Positions 53,410-61,790 of a stretch of DNA of 64,000 bases are shown one piece after another. The notes under the pieces were generated by a model. It ran no database searches. It saw only the letters and a list, made by a program, of their open reading frames with translations, and had not been told where the DNA came from. Numbering within the stretch: the first letter of the stretch is position 1; every line of letters starts with the position of its first letter. Source of the stretch: UBA5078 sp051252515 (GTDB taxonomy: Bacteria; Pseudomonadota; Gammaproteobacteria; Pseudomonadales; Pseudohongiellaceae); the NCBI GenBank assembly GCA_051252515.1, contig JBPOFS010000003.1, forward strand, positions 310,001 to 374,000, given 5' to 3'. The position numbers and the translations under genes are program-made.

Positions 53410-55668
53410 ATGTTGACCACCTATTCTCGCTATGCAGTGAGCACCCTCTGTTTAGTGTTTGTTCTCATCAGCTGTACACCCGCCACGGAGCAAACTCAAC
53501 TTCCTGTCCAGAGTGAGTCTGAACGCTTACAAGAGATCGCGGACCGCGTCACGATTATCCGTGACGATTTCGGGGTAGGTCACATTTACGCTCCTACCGA
53601 TGCCGACGCAGTCTTCGGCTTGCTTTACGCCCAAGCCGAAGACGACTTTGCCCGTGTCGAACGCAATTATATTTGGGCCACTGGTCGACTGGCAGAAATA
53701 GAAGGCGAAGCGGCGCTTTATAGTGATCTTCGTGCCAAGCTCTATATGACCGAGGAAGAAGCCCACAAAGCCTATGCCGATGCGCCAGTGTGGCTACAAG
53801 AGTTATGTGATGCCTTTGCCGATGGGCTCAACTTCTATCTAGCCAAAAACCCTCAGGTAAAACCCCAGCTGCTAGAGCGCTTCCATCCATGGATGCCGTT
53901 TTACTTCTTCGAGGGCTCTATTGGCGGCGACATCGAACAAATTCCTCTGCCGCGTATGGAGGCGTTTTATTCTCAGATCGAAGCGATGCAAGCGAATCTC
54001 CCCATTGCCGCGCAAACACCTGAGTCGTCCTACCCTGTTATCGCCGCACAAAATAATGATTTAGCTCGTACCATTTTCGAAGAACCCGCAGGCTCCAATG
54101 GTATCGCGGTCGATGGAACCTTAACCGAATCAGGCAACCCAATGTTGCTCATCAATCCTCACACGAGTTTCTATTTCCGTGGGGAGTACCACGTTGTCAG
54201 CGAAGAAGGCTTGAACGCATATGGTGCCGTGACATGGGGACAGTTCTTCATCTACCAAGGTTTTAACGAACACAACGGCTGGATGCACACCACCACTGCC
54301 GCCGACTTCATGGATGAGTTTGTCGAAGACATTGTAAGAATCAACGGACAACTGCAATACCGTTACGGTGATGACCTACGCCCAGTGCAAATCAGTGAGA
54401 TTAGCCTGCAAGTAAACGAAAACGGGCAGTTAAGTGAGCGTCGCTTTCCAGCCTTTCGCACCCATCACGGCCCTATCACTCATAGCATAGAGGATCGCTG
54501 GGTGGTCACCCGTATCAACTGGAACCCAGTAGATGCTCTGCGACAATCGTACCTGCGCATGAAGACAGCCGATTATTCAGAATTTCGCGAGATGATGGAC
54601 ATTCGCACTAACTCTTCCAACAACACCGTCTATGCCGACGACTCTGGCAACATCGCCTATTTTCATGGCAACTTTATGCCAAGGCGCGACCCGCTCTTTG
54701 ATTACTTGCAACCGGTAGACGGCAGTAACCCCTCTACCGATTGGCAGGGTGTGCACCCCGTGGACGAAACCATCTTCATTCACAATCCTAGCAGTGGTTA
54801 TATTCAAAATAGTAACTCGACCCCCTTCACAGCGGCTGGTGCGCAAAGCCCTAAAGCCGAGGATTACCCCGCTTATATGGCACCTGACGCGGAAAACTTT
54901 CGCGCAGTTCATTCAATTCCATTGTTAGAGAACGCCCAAGCGCTAACGCTCGATAGTTTTTTGGATCTTGCCTATGACAACTATATGCCCGGTTTTGCTC
55001 AACTCATTCCAGGCCTAGTCAGTGCATGGGATGCAAACAGTGATAACTGGCCACACATAGAAGCCCCTATACAGAAATTAAGAGAATGGGATTTGCGTAC
55101 CAACACCGAATCCGTCGCCATGTCACTGGCTCATTTCTATGGAATTATGGCCGCACAGAATATCGACACACCCAATGAGATGACACAAATGGAACAGGTC
55201 AACTGGATGGGTACTGATAGTGCGCCAGAGGATCGCTTGCAAGTGTTCAGCGACACAGTGGCGCAATTGAATGCCTCATTCGGTAGCTGGGACACGCCTT
55301 GGGGAGGGATCAATCGCTTTCAGCGCTTAAGCGGCGATATAGCCTTGCAGTATGACGATAACGCCCCTAGCCTGGCCGTAGGGATGGGCTCTGGTCGCTG
55401 GGGCGCCTTAGCCTCCTATGGTGCTCGTGCCTTCCCAGGCACTAACCGCATCTATGGCAGTTCAGGTAATAGCTTTGTTGCCGTAGTTGAGTTTGGTGAG
55501 CGCGTAAAGGCTAAAAGCATTCTAGCGGGTGGGCAAAGCTCGAGCCCTAACTCCGTGCACTTTGACGATCAAGCTCAACGCTATGTGAATCGAGACTTTA
55601 AGGAGGTAGCCTACTACCGCGAAGACGTTGATCGTCGCGCTAGCTCAAGCTACCACCCCGGGGAATGA
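53410..55668 (+). CDS. Penicillin acylase-family N-terminal-nucleophile hydrolase (lipoprotein)
   Basis: A 752-residue precursor expected to self-cleave into alpha and beta chains. The lipobox is VLISCTP near residue 21. The alpha region has RDDFGVGHIYAPTDADAVFGLLYAQAEDDF. The new N-terminal Ser nucleophile is in AGSNGIAVDG, followed by NPHTSFYF. The beta chain has NTVYADDSGNIAYFHGN and a C-terminal FGERVKAKSILAGGQSSSP. Substrates in this family include penicillins, N-acyl amino acids and acyl-homoserine lactones. ATG 53410 is favoured because GGAG lies 6 bases before it; an ATG at 53398 is also in frame. Confidence 0.85.
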   Translation: MLTTYSRYAVSTLCLVFVLISCTPATEQTQLPVQSESERLQEIADRVTIIRDDFGVGHIYAPTDADAVFGLLYAQAEDDFARVERNYIWATGRLAEIEGEAALYSDLRAKLYMTEEEAHKAYADAPVWLQELCDAFADGLNFYLAKNPQVKPQLLERFHPWMPFYFFEGSIGGDIEQIPLPRMEAFYSQIEAMQANLPIAAQTPESSYPVIAAQNNDLARTIFEEPAGSNGIAVDGTLTESGNPMLLINPHTSFYFRGEYHVVSEEGLNAYGAVTWGQFFIYQGFNEHNGWMHTTTAADFMDEFVEDIVRINGQLQYRYGDDLRPVQISEISLQVNENGQLSERRFPAFRTHHGPITHSIEDRWVVTRINWNPVDALRQSYLRMKTADYSEFREMMDIRTNSSNNTVYADDSGNIAYFHGNFMPRRDPLFDYLQPVDGSNPSTDWQGVHPVDETIFIHNPSSGYIQNSNSTPFTAAGAQSPKAEDYPAYMAPDAENFRAVHSIPLLENAQALTLDSFLDLAYDNYMPGFAQLIPGLVSAWDANSDNWPHIEAPIQKLREWDLRTNTESVAMSLAHFYGIMAAQNIDTPNEMTQMEQVNWMGTDSAPEDRLQVFSDTVAQLNASFGSWDTPWGGINRFQRLSGDIALQYDDNAPSLAVGMGSGRWGALASYGARAFPGTNRIYGSSGNSFVAVVEFGERVKAKSILAGGQSSSPNSVHFDDQAQRYVNRDFKEVAYYREDVDRRASSSYHPGE

Positions 55669-55670
55669 AT

Positions 55671-55865
55671 CTAGCCTTCGTCTTGGAATATTTCCTCGAT
55701 CGTTAAACCAAAGACACGGGCCGCTTTAAACGCTAACGGTAAACTTGGGTCAAACTTTCCCGTCTCAATGGCGTTGACTGTTTGTCTGGACACTTCCAGC
55801 TGTTCGGCCAGTTGCGCTTGTGTCCATTTTCGTTGCGCGCGTAATTCTTTTAGGTAGTTTTTCAT
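55671..55865 (-). CDS. Small XRE-family transcriptional regulator
   Basis: A 64-residue protein made only of a Cro/C1-type helix-turn-helix (WTQAQLAEQLEVSRQTVNAIETGKFDPSLPLAFKAA). The family is often paired with a small membrane protein, as here: its ATG overlaps the upstream stop by ATGA. Autoregulation is likely; candidate sites lie upstream of the pair. It ends two bases from the acylase stop. Confidence 0.85.
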   Translation of the reverse strand: MKNYLKELRAQRKWTQAQLAEQLEVSRQTVNAIETGKFDPSLPLAFKAARVFGLTIEEIFQDEG

Positions 55866-56284
55866 TTATAACGTTTAGCCCCAAGCAGAGAAGTGGCCAT
55901 AAACGTCAAACCCATAATGATGAACAAGATTGATATCTCCGCATCCATAGGTATCAAATTGCTATTGTCGAGATTCGAATAACTCATCCCTACTACCAAC
56001 ACAACACCAAGTGTTATCCCCATCGCTTCCAATTGAATCTTGCGCTGCAATTCATCCAAGGATTTGATGTGTTTAATATGAGCCAACACCATCCCAACTC
56101 CCATAGCGGTATTGAGCACAATAGCGCCTAGGGTTAGCCATTTATTCTCCATCCAAAAAAATTGCGGCCCAAAAGTGGCCAACGCCATTGTTAGCACCCA
56201 TGCGAGAGTCCAGCGACTTAGGTTAACGGTTGTCGAGGCGACTTTACGCTCCCATTTGTTCTGTTGGGCATTTTCAGCACTCAT
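55862..56284 (-). CDS. Small four-helix membrane protein paired with the XRE regulator
   Basis: A 140-residue protein with four hydrophobic helices: about 22-42 (LSRWTLAWVLTMALATFG), 47-68, 84-104 (LGVVLVVGMSYS) and 117-135. A short soluble N-terminus (SAENAQQNKWERKV) and the segment IKSLDELQRKIQLEAMGITLG between helices 2 and 3 match a widespread, uncharacterised family encoded beside small XRE genes. AGGAG lies before the ATG. Function unknown. Confidence 0.7.
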   Translation of the reverse strand: MSAENAQQNKWERKVASTTVNLSRWTLAWVLTMALATFGPQFFWMENKWLTLGAIVLNTAMGVGMVLAHIKHIKSLDELQRKIQLEAMGITLGVVLVVGMSYSNLDNSNLIPMDAEISILFIIMGLTFMATSLLGAKRYK

Positions 56285-56589
56285 CTCTTACTCCTCGTCA
56301 ATGTAAAGTGAACTTGACATGAATAATAAATACGACGCCACTTCGTGTCAAGCACGCTTTACATTAAATTTACGATTTACTATGGGCATGATAATTGCGA
56401 TGTACTCATTAACTTCATCAATTTGTTATGAGTTAAGAGGCAATACATCAGTACCATCATTGCAGTATCAAGGGCTTGCAGCATTGCACCCAAACCGACC
56501 ATCGCACCACTTTGGTGCCGATTATGCACAATTGTGCATCAGTGCTCCATTTTGGTGAGAAGACCTCGCGTCATCGACGGAGAAAGCTT
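56285..56589. other. Divergent control region, XRE pair / glucosylglycerate operon
   Basis: AATGTAAAG (56300-56308) and CTTTACATT (56357-56365) are exact inverted copies 48 bases apart. GTCAA and TTGAC flank the first copy at 56297-56317. They are candidate operator half-sites for the XRE regulator. The region is A/T-rich. No gene is credible here. Confidence 0.4.
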
Positions 56590-57420
56590 ATGACCATGCA
56601 GCGTATTATATTTACCGACCTCGACGGGACCTTATTAGACAAAGAGACTTACTCCCACACCGCTGCACTACCGGCGTTGCATAAAATCGATGCGCTGCAA
56701 ATCCCACTGATCCTCAACTCCAGTAAAACCGTTCCTGAAATTCTCTCGTTACGAAAACAGCTTGGGAACCAGCACCCCTTCGTTGTCGAAAATGGTGCGG
56801 CGGTGATTATCCCTAGCCATTATTTTACAGAGACAAGCACACTGGAAAAATTGCAACGTTATGAGAATGAAGACACCTATTGCATACGACGTTTTACACA
56901 GCCGCACTCCAAGATTATTGAAATCCTATTAGAAGCACGACGCCATGACTTTCAGTTCTCCGGTTTCTTTGATTGGAGTGTTGAGAAACTTGCGCAGATT
57001 ACAGGGCTACCTCAAAGCGGCGCCCGTAACGCCAAAGAGCGTATAGGCACAGAACCGATATTGTTTAATGGCGACTTACCCGCATTCGAACAGTTTTTGG
57101 CAGAGCATGATTTACGTGTCGTCCAAGGCGGACGTTTTCTGCATGTAATGGGCCGGTTCGACAAAGCAACAGGCGTTAACTTTCTTCTTGAAGCCTATAC
57201 AAAACACTATGCCCCTAAAGCGCTCACCTCTATTGCCTTAGGCGATAGCCATAACGATGAAGCGATGCTCAACTGTGTCGACACTCCCATCGTTATTAAA
57301 AGCCCGCACAGTGCACAAATACACATAGAACATCCCGACCAAGCTCGTTACAGCCAGGCCACTGGAGCCAGTGGTTGGAATGAACAATTACTCGCGTTAC
57401 TTAACGAAGTTGAAAATTAA
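56590..57420 (+). CDS. Glucosyl/mannosyl-3-phosphoglycerate phosphatase (HAD-IIB)
   Basis: A 276-residue HAD phosphatase that removes phosphate from hexosyl-3-phosphoglycerate to give the compatible solute. Motif I is FTDLDGTLLD (nucleophile Asp), motif II LNSSKTVPE, and motif IV ALGDSHNDEAML. VVENGAAVIIP and GGRFLHVMGRFDKATGVNFLLEAY match the MPGP subfamily. The neighbouring GpgS-like gene points to glucosyl-phosphoglycerate as substrate. ATG 56590 has GGAG 7 bases before it; the upstream frame is not coding. Confidence 0.85.
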   Translation: MTMQRIIFTDLDGTLLDKETYSHTAALPALHKIDALQIPLILNSSKTVPEILSLRKQLGNQHPFVVENGAAVIIPSHYFTETSTLEKLQRYENEDTYCIRRFTQPHSKIIEILLEARRHDFQFSGFFDWSVEKLAQITGLPQSGARNAKERIGTEPILFNGDLPAFEQFLAEHDLRVVQGGRFLHVMGRFDKATGVNFLLEAYTKHYAPKALTSIALGDSHNDEAMLNCVDTPIVIKSPHSAQIHIEHPDQARYSQATGASGWNEQLLALLNEVEN

Positions 57421-57456
57421 GAACACGATCAACGTACCACACATAAGGAGACTACT

Positions 57457-58680
57457 ATGGGCGATTTTTATCAGAACGGCGTCGTCACAACACTACACAA
57501 TTTATCGCATAGCTCTGTTGAGGACTTGGAAGAAAAGCTCTTGGGTTTTCAAAAATCCCGGCCTATGTCCTTAGTGCTTCCTTCGCTTTACTCCGAACTG
57601 GAAACCGATGCACTAGCGACTATCGTGGACGAACTCACCCGCGTGCCCTATCTCAATCAAATTGTGGTGGGATTGGATCGCGCCAGTCAAAGCGAATACG
57701 AACATGCCTTGCAGTATTTCTCAAAGCTTCCTCAAGATCATCGAGTCCTCTGGAATGAAGGCCCACGTTTACAAGCGATCGACAAATTATTAGAGAAGAA
57801 CGGCCTTGCCCCCGCAGAGTTAGGAAAAGGACGTAATGTTTGGTATTGCTTAGGCTATGTACTGGCCTCTGGAAAATCCGAAGCTGTTGCCCTTCACGAT
57901 TGCGATATTAAAACCTATACCCGCGAGCTCTTGGCGCGTCTAATTTATCCTGTGGCCAACCCAAATTTCAATTACGAGTTCTGTAAAGGCTATTACCCTA
58001 GAGTCGCCGACGGCAAGATGAATGGCCGAGTCACGCGTTTATTAGTCACACCATTACTGCGCGCTTTGAAAAAAGTGTGTGGCTACAGTGAATACTTGGA
58101 GTTTCTGGACAGCTTCCGCTATCCGCTTGCAGGAGAGTTTTCATTCCGCCTTGATGTCATCAGTGACATCCGCATTCCTAGCGACTGGGGTTTGGAAGTC
58201 GGTGTTTTATCCGAGATGAAACGCAACTACTCCACTAACCGAATCTGCCAGGTAGATATTGCCGACAATTACGACCACAAGCATCAGATCCTTTCGCAGG
58301 AGGATTCAAGCAAAGGCTTGTCGAAAATGAGTACCGACATCTCTAAAGCGATTTTCAGAAAATTGGCCACCAATGGCGAGGTTTTCTCTAACGAGAAATT
58401 CCGCACCATCAAAGCTACCTACTACCGTATAGCACTAGATTTCATTGAAACTTATGCCAATGACGCCTCAATCAATGGTCTGAGTTTTGATCGCCATGCA
58501 GAGGAACAAACGGTAGAACTCTTTGCACAGAATGTGATGTCCGCTGGATCGCGTTTTTTAGACAACCCAATGGACACCCCTTTTATTCCGAGTTGGAACC
58601 GCGTCATTAGCGCCATTCCTGATATTGGCGAACAATTGCTTGAGGCGGTGGAAGCCGACCACAAACAATACTTCAAGTAA
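57457..58680 (+). CDS. gpgS: Glucosyl-3-phosphoglycerate synthase (GT81)
   Basis: A 407-residue GT-A glycosyltransferase transferring glucose from NDP-glucose to 3-phosphoglycerate. Family signatures are SLVLPSLYSELE near residue 38, IVVGLDRASQSE, GKGRNVWYCLGYVLASG, the metal-binding DCDIKTYTRELLARL, and FSFRLDVISDIRIPSDWGLEVGVLSEM. It begins 36 bases after the phosphatase gene with AAGGAG just before the start. With the phosphatase it makes glucosylglycerate, an osmolyte made under salt stress and nitrogen limitation. Confidence 0.9.
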   Translation: MGDFYQNGVVTTLHNLSHSSVEDLEEKLLGFQKSRPMSLVLPSLYSELETDALATIVDELTRVPYLNQIVVGLDRASQSEYEHALQYFSKLPQDHRVLWNEGPRLQAIDKLLEKNGLAPAELGKGRNVWYCLGYVLASGKSEAVALHDCDIKTYTRELLARLIYPVANPNFNYEFCKGYYPRVADGKMNGRVTRLLVTPLLRALKKVCGYSEYLEFLDSFRYPLAGEFSFRLDVISDIRIPSDWGLEVGVLSEMKRNYSTNRICQVDIADNYDHKHQILSQEDSSKGLSKMSTDISKAIFRKLATNGEVFSNEKFRTIKATYYRIALDFIETYANDASINGLSFDRHAEEQTVELFAQNVMSAGSRFLDNPMDTPFIPSWNRVISAIPDIGEQLLEAVEADHKQYFK

Positions 58681-58694
58681 CGAGATCGACATTT

Positions 58695-60425
58695 ATGGCC
58701 GCTAATCTAACTGCTCGTTTGCAAGAGCATTTACGTTCTATTTATCCCCATCATGATGCCGAAGGTTTAGCGGCGACATTGATCAACACCATGAACTTGC
58801 ATACGAATGCTAGCGGCCCTGTGCCGCATCAAAACCATTGGAGCGAAAGCGATGTTCTGTTGATCACCTATGGAGACACGATTCAACAAGCTAATGAGAA
58901 GCCCCTGTGTACGCTGCACGGATTCTTAACGAAGCAATTAGCCGACACGATCAGTGATGTGCATATATTGCCTTTTTTCCCCTATACCTCTGACGATGGT
59001 TTCTCGATCACTGACTATCTAGCCGTCAACGAAGCGTTAGGGGAGTGGGAAGATATAAGTCGCATCGCCGATGATTTCAAACTGATGTCTGATTTGGTCA
59101 TCAATCATATGTCCTCGCGCAGTCGTTGGTTTGATAATTTCAAAAAACGCATTGATCCTGGCAAGGACTACTTTTATGAGGGCAACCCAAAAGCGGACCT
59201 TGCAAAAGTAGTGCGACCACGCACCTCGCCCTTGTTATTACCCGTGACAACCGAAGACGGCGAACGCTTTGTGTGGTGCACATTCAGCGAGGATCAGGTC
59301 GATCTCAATTTTAAGAACCCGCAAGTGCTCGTCGAGTTCGTGAACATTATCAACCACTACATGGACCGTGGCGTGCGCATATTCAGACTGGATGCCGTGG
59401 CGTTCTTATGGAAAGAAGAAGGTGGGCCGTGCATTCATTTAGACCAAACACATGAGATCATCAAGGTGCTGCGTTTGCTCACTGAGCATCGCGATCACGG
59501 CGCCGTTATCATCACCGAAACCAATGTCCCTAACCGAGAGAACCTCACCTATTTTGGCAACGCCAATGAAGCCCATGTCATTTACAATTTTTCATTACCA
59601 CCGCTACTGCTAAATACCTTACTAACGGGAAACTGCCGACATCTGAAAACGTGGATGATGAGCATGCCCCCTTCGCAAAACGGCACGGCCTACCTTAACC
59701 TCATTGCCTCCCACGATGGCATTGGGTTACGTCCCGCCGATGGTTACTTGGATGAACAAGAGAAGCTGTCCTTAGTCAGCAGCGTGCTGCGCTTTGGTGG
59801 GCAAGTCACCATGCGTCGCTTAGAAGATGGCAGTGATTCCCCTTATGAGATGAACATCAGTCTGTTCGATGCCCTCAAAGGGACCATCGATAACGGTCCT
59901 GATCAGTGGCAAGTCCAACGTTACCTATGCGCTCATATCATTATGCTGGCCTTAGAGGGCATTCCTGCGTTCTATATTCATAGTATGTTTGGCACCGAGA
60001 ACGACCACAATCGTGTGACCCATACGGGCCGTGCTCGCTCTATCAATCGTCACCAATGGCAACTGGGCGACTTAGAAGCGCAATTAGAGAACCCCTATAA
60101 TCACCACGCCAAGGTGTTCAATGAACTAAGCCGCTTAATTAAACTGCGCCGTAAACAATTGGCATTTCATCCTAATGCCACGCAATTCACTTTGCATCTT
60201 GGTTTACACATTTTCGCCTTTTGGCGACAAAGCATGGACCGTAGCCAGAGTATTTTTTCGGTGAACAATATCTCAAGCAAACCACAGAAACTGGCATTGT
60301 CTGACCTAAATTTGATTAGCACGGACCATTGGAAGGACTTGATTAGCGGGCGGGTTTTTGATGAGCACAGCGAACAATATGAGCTTCAACCCTATCAAAG
60401 TCTGTGGCTGAGTAATGTAGGCTAG
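58695..60425 (+). CDS. GH13_18 sucrose-phosphorylase-like enzyme, probable glucosylglycerate phosphorylase
   Basis: A 576-residue alpha-amylase-fold enzyme. GH13 regions are visible: DLVINHMSSRSRWF (region I), RIFRLDAVAFLWKE (region II, nucleophile Asp), ITETNVPNRENLTYFG (region III, acid/base Glu) and ASHDGIGLRP (region IV, Asp). IHILPFFPYTSDDGFS resembles the subfamily of sucrose phosphorylase and YcjM. Its place directly after gpgS favours glucosylglycerate phosphorolysis to glucose 1-phosphate and glycerate, returning glucose when the osmolyte is not needed. Sucrose phosphorylase is the alternative. The gene follows gpgS by 14 bases. Confidence 0.82.
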   Translation: MAANLTARLQEHLRSIYPHHDAEGLAATLINTMNLHTNASGPVPHQNHWSESDVLLITYGDTIQQANEKPLCTLHGFLTKQLADTISDVHILPFFPYTSDDGFSITDYLAVNEALGEWEDISRIADDFKLMSDLVINHMSSRSRWFDNFKKRIDPGKDYFYEGNPKADLAKVVRPRTSPLLLPVTTEDGERFVWCTFSEDQVDLNFKNPQVLVEFVNIINHYMDRGVRIFRLDAVAFLWKEEGGPCIHLDQTHEIIKVLRLLTEHRDHGAVIITETNVPNRENLTYFGNANEAHVIYNFSLPPLLLNTLLTGNCRHLKTWMMSMPPSQNGTAYLNLIASHDGIGLRPADGYLDEQEKLSLVSSVLRFGGQVTMRRLEDGSDSPYEMNISLFDALKGTIDNGPDQWQVQRYLCAHIIMLALEGIPAFYIHSMFGTENDHNRVTHTGRARSINRHQWQLGDLEAQLENPYNHHAKVFNELSRLIKLRRKQLAFHPNATQFTLHLGLHIFAFWRQSMDRSQSIFSVNNISSKPQKLALSDLNLISTDHWKDLISGRVFDEHSEQYELQPYQSLWLSNVG

Positions 60426-60734
60426 CGCGCTTTGTTGCTTTCCCTTAACAGCGCTTGTAAGATCCCGTCAATAGTAAGAGTTAACGGTTTCGGTGTTTAC
60501 TAAAGCGAAAGGGAGTGACGGATGCTCAGGCACATTAGAAAATTAGCCCTTCTTGCACTAATCGGCTGCGGTTAGCAGGCGATGGCAGACGGCGTCTACA
60601 CTTACGGTAGTGTGCCCCGCTCCCCTATTATTTAGCTTCAAATAAGTTAGCGCGCACTTAAAAGTTTAGGGTCGTTTCTCATGCCACTAGCAACACTCCA
60701 ATGGACTAGTGAATTGAGATTCGCCCTATCTATC
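60426..60734. other. Intergenic region with a vestigial exported-protein start
   Basis: No intact gene is present. It contains the fragment described at 60522-60632. No clear terminator for the glucosylglycerate operon was found. Confidence 0.5.
60522..60632 (+). pseudogene. Remnant of an exported-protein gene
   Basis: After a GGGAG ribosome binding site, ATG opens MLRHIRKLALLALIGCG, a clear signal peptide, then TAG at 60573-60575. The same frame continues past this stop as QAMADGVYTYGSVPRSPII, the expected mature start, then stops again at 60630-60632. It reads as the 5' end of an exported-protein gene whose rest is lost. Confidence 0.5.
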
Positions 60735-60875
60735 TTACTCTTCTACCTTGCTCATCTGCTTACCGCAGCAAGTTTCGGAATGAGGCATAGTGCTTGGACA
60801 TGGACATCCCTGCACATAAATGAGTTCAGCTTTACAAGAATCACAGCGATATCGATCACCCGTTGCTCTAGACAT
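60735..60875 (-). CDS. Small Cys-rich zinc-ribbon/metallothionein-like protein
   Basis: A 46-residue protein with six cysteines: RYRCDSCKAEL, GCPCPST and ETCCGKQM. The CxxC plus CCGKxM arrangement resembles desulforedoxin-type knuckles and small proteins sometimes labelled metallothionein. GGAG precedes the ATG at 60875; the frame is open further upstream without a good start. The His-rich gene lies just upstream on the same strand, so the two could form a metal-handling operon. Confidence 0.6.
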   Translation of the reverse strand: MSRATGDRYRCDSCKAELIYVQGCPCPSTMPHSETCCGKQMSKVEE

Positions 60876-60979
60876 TTTGAGACTCTCCTTATTAGAAATT
60901 GAGGTACAGGCGGTACTGCCTACACGGTTAAATCCTCGCATGAACAAAAGCTCAGTTCTATGCGCTGGATCAATAAACG

Positions 60980-61492
60980 TTAGTGAGCGCTTGAAGAATG
61001 AGCCGAGTGATCGTCGCCCTGCCAGCCGGTATGATTAAAGTACTGGCCATAGGCTTGTAAGGCCTCTTTAAGCGCAGGCACTCCTTCAGAGGACATCGGC
61101 GAGGACTCTAGCGCCGCAGCCCCTGAAAGCAGCATTGCTAAGATGCTATGTAGGTTCGCGTCTGCCTCTGGCTCTAATTCACATTGGGCAATCATCGTAT
61201 TAACACTACCCTGCACCGTTTCGCTTAGCTGTTGGGCTTGCGCAAGGGCTAGCTGCCCCTCATCGAATGTAGTTGCCACGCTTTCTAGCGCTGCACGAAT
61301 CTCCGTCATCCCGTGACGCAACGCTGCATCGGTTTCCCATTGAACTCCATTGTTTAGAGACAGCCCGCTACTTGCGTGATCTTCATGCACGTGCGCCTCT
61401 GCGTGTTCGTGCTGGGCCTGCACTGGCAGGCTTATTGCGGATACAGCAAACACTGCAGTCATTAGAAAAGGTAAAGCTAAGTGCGTTCTCAT
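60980..61492 (-). CDS. Exported His-rich protein, probably metal-binding
   Basis: A 170-residue protein with a signal peptide (MRTHLALPFLMTAVFAVSAI, cut after AQA). The mature N-terminus is His/Glu-rich (HEHAEAHVHEDH) and the C-terminus ends DDHSAHSSSAH. Between lies a helical domain with LSLNNGVQWETDAALRHGMTEIRAALE, IAQCELEPEADANLHSIL and LLSGAAALE. The pattern belongs to an uncharacterised group of periplasmic proteins; binding of Cu, Zn or Ni through the His tails is inference. GGAGCTCCAATG gives a good start. Confidence 0.65.
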   Translation of the reverse strand: MRTHLALPFLMTAVFAVSAISLPVQAQHEHAEAHVHEDHASSGLSLNNGVQWETDAALRHGMTEIRAALESVATTFDEGQLALAQAQQLSETVQGSVNTMIAQCELEPEADANLHSILAMLLSGAAALESSPMSSEGVPALKEALQAYGQYFNHTGWQGDDHSAHSSSAH

Positions 61493-61790
61493 TGGAGCTC
61501 CTCATGAGCGTGGTAGACACTTCATTCTATGCCTGGTTCAAGATTACTTTGCTACGAATGGATCAAACTAATGAGGCATTTCTATTGATATAGATAGATA
61601 ACCCCCACGAATTTGGCGATAATATTGACCTTAGAATAAGAAGACCAAGCCTAATAGGCTCTATTTGTACCTACAACATCGTGCTCTCTTAAGCGGGCAT
61701 TGCCAGTGTTATTAAATCGTTACAGAGGTTCAGAAGCGTCTTAAGTATCCAATAATTAAAATGTAGCATTAATGAATACACGGAGAAAAA

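Noticed and set aside
60681..60902. 73-residue plus-strand frame opposite the Cys-rich gene
   Set aside because: The minus-strand Cys-rich frame has ordered cysteine motifs and a ribosome binding site; this one has neither.
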